Below are positions 13,601 through 25,250 of a DNA stretch of 64,000 bases, piece by piece. Both the position numbers and the translations under genes were made by a program. Each line of letters opens with the position of its first letter. Within the stretch, counting starts at the first letter, position 1. The notes under the pieces were generated by a model. The model did no database searches, was not told where the DNA came from, and saw nothing but the letters and a program-made list of their open reading frames with translations. The stretch is from Mesorhabditis belari (lineage: Eukaryota > Nematoda > Chromadorea > Rhabditida > Rhabditidae): assembly GCA_958450365.1 (NCBI GenBank), contig CAUEEP010000754.1, positions 1,892,001-1,956,000 of the forward strand, read 5' to 3'.

Positions 13601-16600
13601 AAATTAGGCGCCCAGTTTACTCAACAACACGATTCACGAATAATCAAATCCCCGAAAAAGCTACCGTACTTTTGACTGAATGAGTCAAAGGTAGAGCAGA
13701 GAAGGCTACAGTAGTACAGTGCTGGGTAGAGCAGAGAAGGCTACAGTAGTACAGTGCTGGGTAGAGCAGAGAAGGCTACAGTAGTACAGTGCTGGGTAGA
13801 GCAGAGAAGGCTAGAGTAGTACAGTCGCAATACCGCAATACATAGGAATACAGTAACCCTGTGCTCTTTTAGCAAGAGCTACAGTACTCGGCAAGAACTC
13901 TATCTAGCTACACTCAACACTTCCACCTAACATCTATTAGTTTCAATTACCAATTTTGGGATAAGACGGGTGAATGTCGGATGTAATCTGTTCAAAAGTG
14001 AGCAAAAAGAATAGAAAGATTCGCCCACTTGGAATTGCAATATCCTATGTACTTAAGAGGAGTAATCCTTTTCGAGAAAAGAGGAAAAGCGGTGTCATCA
14101 AAAGGAAAGATCTCAATTGGAGCGATGGCACACGACAAGACAGAAGAAGTACTGTACTTTAGAGATTGGGTACTTTTATTTATTCGTTGATAGCTAGATA
14201 GAGTTCTTGCCGAGTACTGTAGCTCTTGCTAAAATACATAGGGTTACTGTATTCCTACGTATTGCGGTATTGCGTACTGTACTACTGTCATTGAGAATCA
14301 TTGAGAATCTCAAATTCAGCCTTAAGCTTAAATTCTAAGCTTTAATTATCTTTTGACAGTAATTCTACAGTAATTCTACAGTAATCCCTAACCCTGAATG
14401 GTAAACAAGTAATCAGAAAAGATCTAATTATCATCAAACTTCAATCCTTCCAATCTTTATTGAGTTTTCTCTTGAATCGATGTCAAAAATCTAGTTGATG
14501 GCCATGAGAAGGGAAAGAAAAGAACAAGAAAAAAGACATTTAACAATTACGTGATCCATTTTCTCAAAGAATTGAGTGAAATATCCCCCTTTTTTGAGAT
14601 CAAGGAGTCGAATGACCGACGAACATCTGCCCTTTGCTCTTTTTTGGCTTACTCATTGCTCAACTCTTGCCTTTGTTTCTTGATTTTGATCTAAACTAGA
14701 AGAAAACTAGGTAGCTAGATAGCTAGATAACTAGATAGCTAGATAGCTAGATAGCTAGATAGCTAGATAGCTAGTTAACTAGATAACTAGATAACTAGAT
14801 AACTAAACAACTATAAACTAAAATATCCGATCTAAACTATAACAAAACTAGTTATAGCATTTCCCCTCTCGATTCTCCTTTCAAAGTATTCCTTCGCAAG
14901 TTGACTCCATCTGGAATCCCTCTAATCGAATAATCCCGAGTGTGAAAAGAAAGGCAACGTTTGGAAGTGAGAGAAATGTTGGGGAATTTTTGAGAGTTGT
15001 ACATTGAAATGACACAGACATGCACACAAATAACAATTTGATTAAATGAGAGAGAAGAAAAGAGAGAACAAAAGAGACACTCCCACACTTAATGGACTCT
15101 TTTGCCAATCCATTACATGCAAGTCATGAGAACAAGGAGATTTGTAAAAGGGGAATGATGAGACTCTGGACTTGGTACTTGAAATAGGATTTAGGATAGG
15201 ATTTTGCTAGTAGCATTACTGTTACAGTATCCGCATTCTCAGTATCATTGGCTAAATCTAGTAGTTGAGCAAGAGTTTCAACTTTTTTAGCTCAATGCAA
15301 TAGTGCCAGGATCGTAGTAGCATTAAAATTCAGTTCAAATTAAGAAAATAGAGTATAATAGAGAAAAATAGAGCCATTTTCAGAGCCGAAAACTCGATTG
15401 ATCGTGTGCCGGATGATCAACAAACGCTTGAAGACGCTCTCAACTCGCAATTCCTTCGTGTACACAGTGTGGCCGATAAGATCTTCAAATGGTGTCATTT
15501 GGGTGGGTTTTAAGTGAGAAGAAAAAGTTGTTACAGCTTAGGTATCGAAGTCTAGAGAAGTCTAGAGACTTCCTAAAGGATTCTAGAGGCTTCTAGAGAC
15601 TTCTAGAGACTTCTAGAGACTTCTAGAGACTTCTAAAGGATCCTAGAGACTTCTAAAGAATTCTAGAGACTTCTAAAGAATTCTAGAGACTTCTAAAGAA
15701 TTCTAGAGACTTCTAAAGAAATCTAAAGAATTCTAGAGACTTCTAAAGAATTCTAAAGCTGTAACACCTTTTAGAATTGAAATTGTAAAGAACTTCCTTT
15801 GTTTCCTTTTCAAATGGTCCCTCGGAAAGTGCCAAAATTGCCATTGACTTTAGCTTTTTGTGTGATTGTTTCAAGAGTTGGATATCAAGAAGAAAAAGAG
15901 TAGGATTGTTTGTGAAGGGAAACTCGATTGGGCAGCGAGAAGGGAGCACTGAGGTCTACTCCTTCTCCGAAGCACTTAGCCTATTACTTTGGCCATCTCG
16001 AATTGCCATTTGATCCCCTTTTCCCTCTTTTCCTTGAAGGTTTTGCCTCTTTTTACCCTGTTTGTCTCTTTTTGCGGTGAGTTCTTGTCCCTTTTTGGGT
16101 GATACTTGGAGATCAAGATCTCCAAGTATTGCATATAGCGACTTCGAGATCCCAACTAAACCCCTAGACCCTAGGTTTGTTTATTTTCTCGGTGAGCTTC
16201 TTGACTTCATCTTTATCGGAAGATCTGTAGAATGAAGAATTTTTGAATCAAGTACAGAAGCTGAGAAACGATCAAGCTAAGCGTTAGACTAGACAAGAAG
16301 ATGAGAAATGGGAGTACAGATGCTGAGCGTTCACAAAGATCACAAAGTTGATCAGTTGATCACAAAGATCATTAAAGAAGCCGATGATCATGTAATCAAT
16401 TCAATCAAAACATTCAATTCAATCAAAAAATTCAATCAAAACATTCAATTCAATTCAACATTCAATCTATCATTCTCACATTTATTGATATGAAAACAGA
16501 AAAATTAGGGAATTTATGTGCTAATTAGGGTCTCTTTTAGCGATCTCTTTGATCTTTTAGCGACTCCCGAGAATCCTTTGTTTGTTTGATGGGAGAATGA

Positions 16601-19600
16601 AAGAAATTGGTGACAAAATCTTGATTAGTTAGAGATTTCAGAGAGCTAAGCAGATCTAAAAGTGCTAGATTCTTGGAAAACTTCTGGATAACTGAATCAG
16701 TGGATAGCTTTTGGATAACTAAACCAATTCACTCGCCCAATTGCCACAGTTGAATTGAGCTGGTTGGCTGATTTTTGTTGGTTGTCCCAGGTTTCGAGCT
16801 GGCTGACTGGCTGACTGGCTGACTGGCTGACTGGCTGACTGGCTGACTGGCACTGGGGCTGACTGGCTGACTGGCTGGCTGACTGGCTGACTGGCTGACT
16901 GGCTGGCCGACTGGCTGACTGGCTGACTGGCTGACTGGCTGACTGGCTGACTGGCTGACTGGCTCCAAGCCACAGCTACATTCTGACGACTTCATTCTGA
17001 CATTCTGACTTAGTTAAGTTATCTCTGCAAAACTTTTGTCTACTTTCTACCAAATATGGGTATCCATTCGATCCCTATCCCTCAATATACCTCATTTTTT
17101 CCCCTTTCCTTTTTTTCCCCACTCTTCTTTCCACACATCGGTCACCCCTCCTTTGACAAGAAATATCCAATCGTTTTGTGTCTCTCTTTCCCTTTTCCCC
17201 ATTCTTTTTCTTTCATTTTGTGCACTCATTGTGACGAATTGTGCTTTGAGAAATACTACATCGAGATTTCACCGCCGCCCCATTCAGCAATTTCCTTCAA
17301 AATTCCCTTCTATTACTATTGGATTAAGCACTTTGTTGTGGGAAACAAGCGTTTTAGGGGGAGTAAGGGTTTAGACTTACAATGGATTGCGCTTAGAATT
17401 GCTTTCAAAAATAACTGGAAGATTGGGCACTGGAGACTGGGTAGTATACAGGATCCTGAGAGCAGTTTTTGCTTTAAAACTCCGAACAAGGCAAGTACTC
17501 TATGATAGGCAATAGGCACATACAATACTATGCAATACTATACAATACTATACAATACAATACTATACAATACTATACTAACTATACAATACTATACAAT
17601 AGACAACATTACTCGGACCAATACAGCGATTTGTCAAACAGTACTACAAGCAGTACAGGATCCCATAAACCACAGTACTCTACAGTAAGCCAAGCTTTAC
17701 AGTACTCCAAACTCTACAGTACTTCGAGCTCTACAGTACTACAGTAGCTCTACAGTACTACAATAGCTCTACAGTACTACAATAGCTCTACAATACTACA
17801 ATAGCTCTACAGTACTCCAAGCTTTCTCTACTAACTAGCTAGGGCAAAGACTTTAGATTAAGTATAAGTACAAGTACAAGTCTTCTATTAATTAAGTACA
17901 AGTCTTCTATTAAATGAACTGTAAATCCAAATCAAAATCACCCAAACCAAAACCATCAAAGTTCTCATTAAATCAACTATCCATTAAATTCCCCGTAATT
18001 TCCAGTAAATCCCATACTTGAATAGACGGGTTTGAAGTAATTGGAAGGTAAAAGATCGAAGAGTTTGTCCTCTGCCATCTCAGAAAAGCCAGGTGGTCGA
18101 TGAGAGTGAGAACAACCAATCCATCCATCCAACAAACCATACTCGAATCTTCAAAAAGTATTGAGATCTGTCTCTTTTCTCTCTTCTCTCTCTTTTCTCT
18201 CTTCTCTCTCTTTTCTTTCCTTTCTTTTCCTTTCTTTTCCTTTTCCAATGACAGGTGCATTCATGCCGTAACTCTTTTCCTTTTCTCCTTTTCCCTTTTT
18301 AGAAGGACCCTCGAGATTCTCTATTCTTCGATCAAACTTGATCAGGAAAGTCGAGGAAAAGAATCGGGTGTTTGAATGAGTTTTTAGATAATATTAGATA
18401 ATATTAGATTGCATTAGATTAAATTCAAATTTAGATATCTAACTCTAATCACAACCAAAACCAGATCGATCTTGGCTATGATTGAATCACTGTCTAAACA
18501 CACACTTGCTTGCACACCCAGTTAAGACAATCCTTTCCGGTTTAAAGCTTGAAGTTAAAGCTGCCCAGCTGCCCAGCTTGCCCAGCTTGTCCAGCTTGCC
18601 CAACTTGCCCAGCTTGCCCAGCTTGCCCAACTTGCCCAACTTGCCCAACTTGCCCAGCTTGCCCAGCTTGTCCAGCTGCCCAACTTGCCCAACTTGCCCA
18701 GCTTGCCCAGCTTAAAGTTTTGAGCTATTTGAATACCAGTTTTTAGCTATTTGAATACCAATTTTAAGCTAAACTTATAAATGAAAAGTAATCCCCAAAT
18801 CCGAATTTCTTCATCAATTTCTCAAGTTCTCCCTTTTCCATCCTCGAGAAGACAAGAATTTGTCTATTTTGTGGTGAAAAATTCTGAGAAAATGTAAAGA
18901 AAGAAATAAGGGAAGAAAATGAGTGGTTATGTTATGAGAAAAGAAGAGAACAATCGTTGCGTGACTCGATCAAAATTTGGAATAGAAATAGAAGAGGAAA
19001 GAGATGATCGTAGAAATTGGTATCTCCACACGAGAAAATCACCAAATTGGCGCCATTCCTTTTTCTTTTCTTCAGCAACACCTTAGAAGACCTTAGAAGA
19101 GAATTTAAGTCAAAATAGCTGAGAATCTGAAGCCGGTTATCAATTAGGCTTTGTTTGGTTTAGTTCTAATTACTTAGAACCAATTTCTGAATCAGTTTAG
19201 TTACCTAATTAGGCTTTCGCTGGTTTAAACCCAAGTTCTAAACCGGTTTAGTTACCCAGTTAAGCTTTCGCTGGTTTATTTACCAAGTTCTAAACCGGTT
19301 TAGTTACCTAATTCCAAACAAATTTAGTTACCCATTTAGTTAATTTAACTCATTGTTAGCTATAGAAAAATTCAAATTTGAAACTAGCAAAAGATTGATT
19401 GAAAGTCTCCATTCAATTACATGTTAGCTCTTGCAGAACTCGCCTACCGTATCCCATTCCCCATTTCTTTCATCTCTTTTCTTCAATTCCCGCTTCTTTC
19501 CCAAGTTTCACTCTTCTCTTTTCCCCAGCGTCGACCAATCGAAACTTTTCCCATGAAAAAGGAGAAGCTGAGAAAAGAAGGAAATACGGGAGTACGGTAG

Positions 19601-22600
19601 AGCCTCTCTTTTCACTCAAAAGCTTAGACTTGATATCTTGATAGACAGCAAGTAAAAAGGCTTAGGAAACAGATACGGTAAGGTCTAAAAAACAATCACA
19701 ATATTCAGCCTAATCTAATTCAGCCTAATTGTTAATAACCTTTGAATAATAAACCCATTCTTTCCATAGTTCGCTGTCACTTTCCCCCAGTTCCATTTCC
19801 TTTCCATTCACGAAGTTAATTTTTGTCAAAATGTCTCTTTTTGTGCTTCTTTTCCCAGTAAAAGCCTCAGTTTAGTGTTCAAACAGTGAAATTTCGCTAT
19901 GAATATGCAAGTGAGTTGCCGAGGACCCTTCCCTTCCCTTCATTTCCTTTACTTCATCCACCTTTCCCATTGTTTTTCTGAAAAAAAGTCATCGAAATAT
20001 AGACACTTTCATTTGGAATTTAAATGAGAAAAGTCGATTGGGAGTAAACTATAATAAAGAAGTGAAGGAATTGGAAAAGAAGTGGGTTTCTGGAGAGGTT
20101 GAAATCTCGAGGTTTTGCTCGAGCTTGAATTGAACAATTGTTCTGACCACTGAGCTATCTAGTGCCTTAACTTGCTAAGAGAAAGAAGGAAAGATAAGGG
20201 GGAAGAAGAAGGAAAGAAGAAGGGAAGAAGGAAAGAAAGAAAAGAAAAGAAGAAAGAAAGAAAGAAGAAAATGCCTATAAGACTTTGATAGAAGAATGCG
20301 TTCAGCTATGAAATTTTAGCCTCTAGTTTAGGCTAGTAGTTTAGGCTCTATTTTAGGCTCTATTTTAGGCTCTATTTTAGGCTAGTAGTTTAATTTGATA
20401 TCTGAAAGAGATTTTATATCTACAGCCTGTAGAAAAGCCTTTTTAAACCTTTTTCAAACCTTTTACAAACCTTTTACAGCTCTTTAATCTAACATTCAAC
20501 CTTTTCCCTTGATAAATGACTCTCATTGAAATTGCCCATTGTTCCCCAGGTATCCCAGCTTTGAATCCTTCATCAATTTGTATTTCATCAAGCATTCTGA
20601 ATAGGTAACTATAGAAAACACTGCAATGGGTACAGTAACAAGAGCAAGATTTAGGAAAGAAGTCAAAAGATCTGCAGTTTTCTAAAACTTTCCCCAGTTA
20701 CAGTACCTAATAGTTCCAGTGCTTTAAATCCAGCTACTAGACACCAGCTACTAGAGATCGAGCTACTAGAGATCGAGCTACTAGAGATCGAGCTACTGGA
20801 GATCTAGCTACTAGAGATCCAGCTATTAGAGATCCAGCTACTAGAGATCCATCTACTAGAGATCTAGCTACTAGAAATCCAGCTATTAGAGATCCAACTA
20901 CTAGAGATCCAGCTATTAGAGACCCTCGAACAATAGAAGAGCATTTTAACTCTTTTAAAAACATTCTTGATCTATAGAAGTAGCATTTTTGGCCTATTCA
21001 AACCCATCCAATACCCTTTTCTCCATCGGAAATTGGACTTGTCACCCCGAAAATGGACATTTTTGGGAATGGAGAGTGAAAAGAAGTGAAAGACAACTAA
21101 AATCCCACAAATCTCATCCATTTCTTTTCAATTTCTCTTCTTGAATCCTCTTCTTTTCTTTTCCTTTCTTTTCCTTTCTTTCCCGTGCTTCTTCAACAAT
21201 CGAAATGCTTCCATTAACACCCGAGAGTCAATTTTAAAGAAAAGAAGAGAAAAAGAGAAGATTACGGTAGAATTGACAAGAGAAAAGAAAAAAAGAATCA
21301 ACTCTACTCGTTTCTTTTTTTTCTGAGAATCCTTTTCTAAACACTCCTGAGAAAAATGTAAAATTTCTTTTCAAAGTGGATTGGCGAAAAGAAAAAGGAA
21401 TGGGATTGAAGAGAATGAGAAAAGAAAAGAGAATTGTATAGAAAATTTGCTTGATTTGAGCACTTGTCTTGGGCATTTTCGGCTCAAACACATCCAATCT
21501 GGGGTACTGAATCCGTTTAGTTGACCAGAAAAGCGATGTTTAAGTCAATGTAAGCCAGTAAGCCAAGCTAAAGTTGATCTAGAGGACCTAAGCCTGAGCC
21601 TGAGCCTGAGCCAAGCTAAAGTTGACCTTTGACTACGATAGCACCTGTCCATATATACTACCTTTATACCACAGCATCTTTATACTACAGTACCTTATAC
21701 TACAGTAGTAAGTAGTTTTTAAGTTTTTCTATAGGTTAGACCTTTTTTCCCCTCCTTCGTCCATCTGCTCATCAACCAAAAAAAAGGGGTTGAAATGGAT
21801 GAAAGGGAGGAAAGCCCATTCAAAATCTCTTCTCATTTCAAAAAATCTTTTCCCCTTTTTTCTCTTCTTGTTCAAATTTTCCCTATTACATTCATTATGG
21901 CTTTACCCACTCCTAAATAAGCTTTACCCAAACGGCTTTTTCTTTGTTATGAAAAAAAAAACATAAGCTGGGCTTTTTAGGTTAGAATTTAGAATTTCTA
22001 AGTAACAGGAACACTTTTTGTGCTTACAAGAAAGTATATTAGACTCAAAGACTCAAAGATTAGACTCAAAGACTAGACTCAAAGACTAGACTCCAAGACT
22101 AGACGCATCCTCAAGTATTCCCAAATCCCAATATTTGTCATTGTTGATATATTGAAGTCATTTCATTCGTCCATCTCTTTCCTAAAATGAACCCCTTTCA
22201 AAAAAGCCATCACTCCAGAAAACTTCTATTAAAATGTCGATTGAGGAAAAAAAGGGAGAAGATGGCAGAACAATTGATGGACGATCTTTAATTTGGAAAG
22301 GGAAAGGAGGGAGATCTTGAGAAAAATGAACACAAATGGGATAAGGAGGAAAAGGAGGAAGGGAATTGACTTGGTTACTGGAAGAAGTATACAGTAAACA
22401 AGTTTAAAGTAAGGTTACGGCGCAGTAGGGTAGGGCGCAGGGGTCAAAAGGAAACCCGATTGTAGCTACCGCGGACATTTCGGAGCAACTATTGTAGTCC
22501 TTTTGGCGGAGGCTCTCTTGGCTTTGAGCTTGGCTTAATAAAGCTATCAGGAAAGCTATCGGCAAAGCTATCGGCAAAGCTATCCGTACGGGTTCCGACG

Positions 22601-24206
22601 GAATACTTGACAATAATCAATAGCGCTGGACGACTTGGCTGAGGTGGACAATTTAGTTCGGGAATCCCCTTTCCCGCTCTAGTACCCAAAAGACCTGCGC
22701 CAGATCGCGAGCGATTACGCGCCCACCCAAAGAACGCCCAAAGAACCTCGATTTTACGCTCGAAATTCTGTGTTTTGCTTTGAAAATGATTTAAATAGAC
22801 GGGATCTAGCTGAAAATTTGTACCCAGGGGTTTTCGTGATCGGGGAATCGATTGACAAGATCCATTTTGTGTACAGATGTATTTGATTCTATCAAAAACG
22901 ATCACCCAATGGAAATCATTTGCAAACTATCTCATAACTCTATGCAAACAATCGCACAAACGATTTTCTCCTTAAAAAGTGTCTCTTTGTTGCTATCGGC
23001 TCTTTCCTCTCTTCTGCTCGTTCTCGTTCTTTTTCTTCTCGAAATCCAATCTTGTGAGTAATCTATCGGCCAAAAACTATTAGTGAGTGATCGCCGCAAT
23101 TGTTAAGGTTTTTTTTCTCCTCTAAGTAATTAGTTTTTTACAACAGAGCAAACCTATTCGCACAGGTTTTGACTGAATATTTCAAAGAATCTAAAGATCT
23201 AAAGATATTCAGTTATCCGAAAATGGATTACTGTAGACTTTGTGCTTAAGAAAAGGAAACTTAAGCATTCAATCGATTTCCAGGTGTCCAGGGAGCTCTC
23301 CTCTCGACTCTCATCCAACCGATTAAACTCTCATCTGTTTATTTTGGATCAATTCCAAATTCTGAAGACTCAGCTCTTCGTCACTCGTTCTACAATCGAA
23401 TCGGTGCAGCTGTTTCGAATGATGTGATTGTTGAGAGTAACAAGGTAAAGAGATAGCTGGATGAGGATCATCTTTTTTCTATTCCAGATCCCAATCCAGC
23501 CGGCAGCTTCTGTTCCGCATGTTTGGACAAGAGATATCGAACATCTTGAGACATTGAATCCACAAACGGGAAGAACGGCCAGAGGAGCGCCATCGAGATT
23601 GGCCAAAGCTGAGCTGTTTCAGGTAGATACTGACTAGATAGGGCTTACTGATTAGATAAAGACTACAATGTCTCTTGATGAAGATAAAGGAGTACTGTAA
23701 CACTTGTTACGGAGAAGTTAATGGATTTAACGTAATTCTACAGTATTGTAATCCTATCTACGATAAGAAATCTTCTTTTCTCTGATCTTTATATATATCT
23801 TTTCCCTATTTCAGACTTATCTCCGAAAGCACCCGGAAAACGCTTCCTTGACTTACAATGAAGTAAAAGCTCAAGCGAATAACTATCAACAAATGAAGCA
23901 AATGTTTTATAAACAGGTAAGAAAAGCTTAAAAAGGTAGAATATAGAATCTAGTATTGAATTGATTCGAATTGAGTTCCAATTGATTGGAATTGATTGGA
24001 ATTGATTTCAATTGATTCCAATTGATTCCAGTTGATTCCAATTGATTCCAATTGATTCCAATCCAGTTCGAATTCAATTCCAATTCGAATTCAATTCCAA
24101 TATCAATTCCAATATCGATTTCCAGATCGCTGATTTGGGCTATGGTCAATGGCAACAAAAACCCGCGAAAATTGGCGATTTCAAGTCATCGGCTGAGGAA
24201 ATCTAA
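4639..24206 (+). CDS. adr-1: ADAR-family dsRNA-binding pseudo-deaminase (ADR-1-like)
   Basis: This gene encodes about 876 residues in 25 exons: 4639-4833, 5668-5813, 5875-5958, 6006-6135, 6912-7022, 7445-7489, 7764-7918, 8029-8116, 8220-8315, 8401-8539, 8582-8667, 8764-8862, 8941-9036, 9110-9190, 9286-9354, 9480-9557, 9639-9720, 9797-9867, 10002-10071, 10191-10303, 15384-15502, 23284-23444, 23488-23622, 23815-23916 and 24126-24206. A Gln/Gly-rich N-terminus is followed by dsRNA-binding repeats near residues 133-194, 241-326, 347-428 and 442-516. The first and fourth keep the basic KKxAK helix; the middle two are degenerate. The ADAR deaminase fold (about 518-876) has HMQ (604-606) where active enzymes have HAE, and Ala659 and Val707 where the two zinc cysteines should be, so it should not edit. 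C. elegans ADR-1 is a known catalytically dead regulator of the editor ADR-2. The 9557/9639 junction is one base out of frame: a microexon was missed or there is an indel. Confidence 0.94.
4834..5667 (+). other. adr-1 intron 1
   Basis: Non-coding. At 4970-5130 it has a degenerate repeat of 'tttagcaNttttgc' words. A short open frame at 5562-5660 is closed in the exon-2 frame by a TAG just before the TTTGCAG acceptor, so exon 2 starts at 5668. Confidence 0.6.
6160..6870. mobile_element. Foldback element in adr-1 intron 4
   Basis: The arms 6165-6335 and 6612-6790 are inverted copies, well over 80% alike by eye; both contain 'gagtgagcactactcggtct'. The left arm starts about 25 bases after exon 4. 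Past the right arm (6800-6870) the sequence resembles the copy at 40190-40590. The loop is AT-rich with no transposase. Transcribed, it would form a dsRNA stem of about 150 bp within the pre-mRNA. Confidence 0.8.
7510..7710. repeat. Small inverted-repeat element in adr-1 intron 6
   Basis: The ends 'gatatttgatatcagtgatt' and 'aatcactgacatcaaat' are inverted relatives, and inside them 'gcgttttctggcac' faces 'gtgccagaaagtgtg'. Related 'tgccagaaaacgcg' words occur at 42903 and 60290, so this may be a small repeat family. Confidence 0.5.
10120..10999. repeat. Short inverted repeat spanning exon 20 of adr-1
   Basis: The sequence 'accattcctacataaccaat' at about 10132 returns inverted near 10960, within arms of roughly 30-45 bases. 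One arm is in intron 19 and the other in intron 20, so pairing would loop out exon 20, which encodes the lost cysteine motif. Confidence 0.55.
10440..10680 (+). repeat. tRNA-like/SINE-like segment in adr-1 intron 20
   Basis: 'cccgtacagacggacagaca' followed by 'ttatacatagtaaa' matches the tail at 2505-2540. Two copies of the B-box-like 'ctactcgggttcgact' lie at 10600 and 10642, and the second is followed by a T-rich stretch. It looks like a decayed tRNA-derived repeat. Confidence 0.5.
10793..11428. mobile_element. Diverged terminal-inverted-repeat element
   Basis: The left end 'tcaaaaagttcccgca' is mirrored at 11402-11418 ('tgcgggaactttttga'). Deeper in, both halves share 'gtattttgaagctgaaattt' inverted. 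The outermost bases differ (cagggtg against caacccTGT), so one end is altered. It sits in adr-1 intron 20 and is probably related to the element at 11801. Confidence 0.6.
11801..12836. mobile_element. Foldback DNA element with internal minisatellite
   Basis: The ends read TACAGGGTGCGC and GCGCACCCTGTA, so TA flanks CAGGGTGCGC termini as in Tc1/mariner-type insertions. The arms 11801-12010 and 12644-12836 are inverted copies about 200 bp long with few mismatches and one short unmatched patch. The loop contains the 13-bp array at 12217-12647. No transposase frame is seen. It lies in adr-1 intron 20. Confidence 0.88.
12217..12647. repeat. 13-bp minisatellite (ctgtaactgtgcc)
   Basis: There are more than 30 copies, nearly all 13 bp. 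Some copies have lost single or few bases, which keeps all minus-strand frames open (TGHSYRAQLQ-type peptides). Those frames are artefacts of the repeat. Confidence 0.95.
13691..13825. repeat. 35-bp tandem repeat, about 3.7 copies
   Basis: The unit contains 'gagaaggctacagtagtaca' and is almost identical between copies. It abuts the left arm of the foldback at 13815. Confidence 0.9.
13815..14292. mobile_element. Foldback element with 95-bp arms in adr-1 intron 20
   Basis: The arms 13815-13912 and 14192-14290 are inverted copies, above 90% alike by eye; both carry 'gctacagtactcggcaagaa' and 'gcaataccgcaata'. The central 280 bases include an unrelated small open frame. It is non-autonomous. Confidence 0.8.
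14293..15383. other. Remainder of adr-1 intron 20
   Basis: It contains an 8-bp 'agctagat' array (14705-14800) and otherwise unassigned AT-rich sequence. The minus-strand open frames at 14852-15108 have no recognisable domain. The intron ends in the acceptor before exon 21 at 15384. Confidence 0.6.
15541..15762. repeat. Tandem repeat of cttctagaga / cttctaaaga words
   Basis: 10-bp words alternate to give mixed 10- and 19-20-bp periods. It begins about 40 bases after exon 21, in adr-1 intron 21. Confidence 0.9.
15763..22400. other. adr-1 intron 21, repeat-dominated
   Basis: Arrays in order: 8-bp ctgactgg (16801-16962), actatacaat words (17518-17600), tacagtactacaatagctc words (17690-17820), tctctttTC tract (18170-18245), 9-bp cttgcccag (18565-18714), ctggtttagttaccc words (19140-19345), GGAAGAA purine tract (20180-20270), 15-bp ctactagagatcgag (20737-20930) and gactcaaagactaga (22040-22105). 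A 28-base palindrome, acttggagatc on both sides of 'aa', is at 16101-16128. I see no protein domain in any frame. Confidence 0.7.
20112..20178 (-). repeat. tRNA-like sequence (minus)
   Basis: On the minus strand it reads an A-box-like 'tagctcagtggtcagaac' and a decayed B-box region. It resembles the plus-strand copy at 52247-52325. The T-arm is not canonical, so I do not call a functional tRNA. Confidence 0.45.
22405..22870. other. GC-richer island within adr-1 intron 21
   Basis: Base composition rises clearly above the surrounding intron, with few long A/T runs. A 138-codon minus-strand frame crosses it (22905-22489), with a short 'caaagctatcgg' repeat encoding DSFADSF. No domain is recognised. 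It could be an unannotated non-coding RNA, an old exon or a recent insertion. Confidence 0.35.
23940..24110. repeat. 10-bp array (ttgattccaa) in the last adr-1 intron
   Basis: The units ttgattccaa/ttgattggaa repeat with a 10-bp period and end just before the last exon at 24126. Confidence 0.85.
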
Positions 24207-25250
24207 ACAGATCTCTCAATAATTCTTCTAATTTTCTCTTCTTTTTGATCTGCTGCCAAAGTTTTCATTATTTATTGACTTTTTATTCTTAAATCCATTG
24301 AGTCAAAGCGTTTTCAGCGTTTTCAATCAAATTTCAATCAAATTTCAATCAAATTTCAAGCTCAAGCTCAAGCTCAAGCTGAGAGTTACTCGAAACGCTT
24401 GTAAACGCAAGCAGAAATCAGTGAAACATTAAAATCTTTGCTTTCCATTTCACCAAATCACTTCGTTTACACGTTTTTAATAGAAAATTCTTGATAATAT
24501 AGATGAAATTTGATTCAAATGGTTCAAATTTGATTCTAAATGGTTCAAATTTGATTCAAATTTGATTCAAAATGATTCAAATGGTTCAAAATGGTTCAAA
24601 TTTGTTTCAAAATGATTTAAAATGATTCAAAATGTCCTTAATCCAAAAACCTACAATTCTTCTTCATTTTCATCGATCTTTTCCTCTTTTTTTGATCGAC
24701 ATTTGATACGGAAAATATGAATTTTCAAAAAATGATTCAAAAAAACTTGTTTTCTCATCAAATATCGACAATTTTTTGCCCTTGGAGATACATTTTTCGG
24801 TGTGATTAAGTGTGAAAATGATTCCGCGTAACAAAAATTCGCTCACTTTGAATCATTTGAATCATTGTTCATCGTTTTTCGAGACTTTTTGACGATTTTT
24901 GAACAATTTTTGAGCAATTTTCAATGATTTTGAACAATTTTCAATGATTTTCAATGATTTTCAAGGATTTTCAAGGATTTTCAATGATTTTCAATGATTT
25001 TCCATCAATTTCCATCAATTTTCATCAATTTTCATCAATTTTCCATCAATTTTCATCAATTTTCATCAATTTTCCATCAATTTTCATCAATTTTTATCAA
25101 TTTTTATCAATTTTCATCATTTTTTCTCGAAATTCGATCTCCATTTTGTCGAGAAATCCAAGTTTTTTCGTGTCATTTTCACATTTTCTTTTTTCCCCTT
25201 TTTTTCCACTCTCCTCAATCAATCGTTTTTGTCAATTGTGTTAATAAAAT
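24207..25250 (+). other. 3' flank of adr-1 with phased A/T arrays
   Basis: After the stop codon come caatcaaattt repeats (24325-24360), attcaaatggtt words (24510-24640) and a long 10-bp ttttcatcaa/tttccatcaa array (24925-25130). An AATAAA at 25243 could be a distal poly(A) signal; nothing obvious lies nearer. No coding exon is recognised. Confidence 0.6.
25243..25248 (+). terminator. Possible poly(A) signal of adr-1
   Basis: AATAAA lies about 1 kb after the stop codon. That is far for a worm 3' UTR, so the assignment is weak. Confidence 0.25.

Noticed and set aside
19200..19330. Words like 'ggtttagttacccagtt' resembling the SL1 spliced leader
   Set aside because: They are units of a local degenerate repeat and lack the donor and Sm-site layout of an SL RNA gene. 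A similar chance match at 41230 was also rejected.
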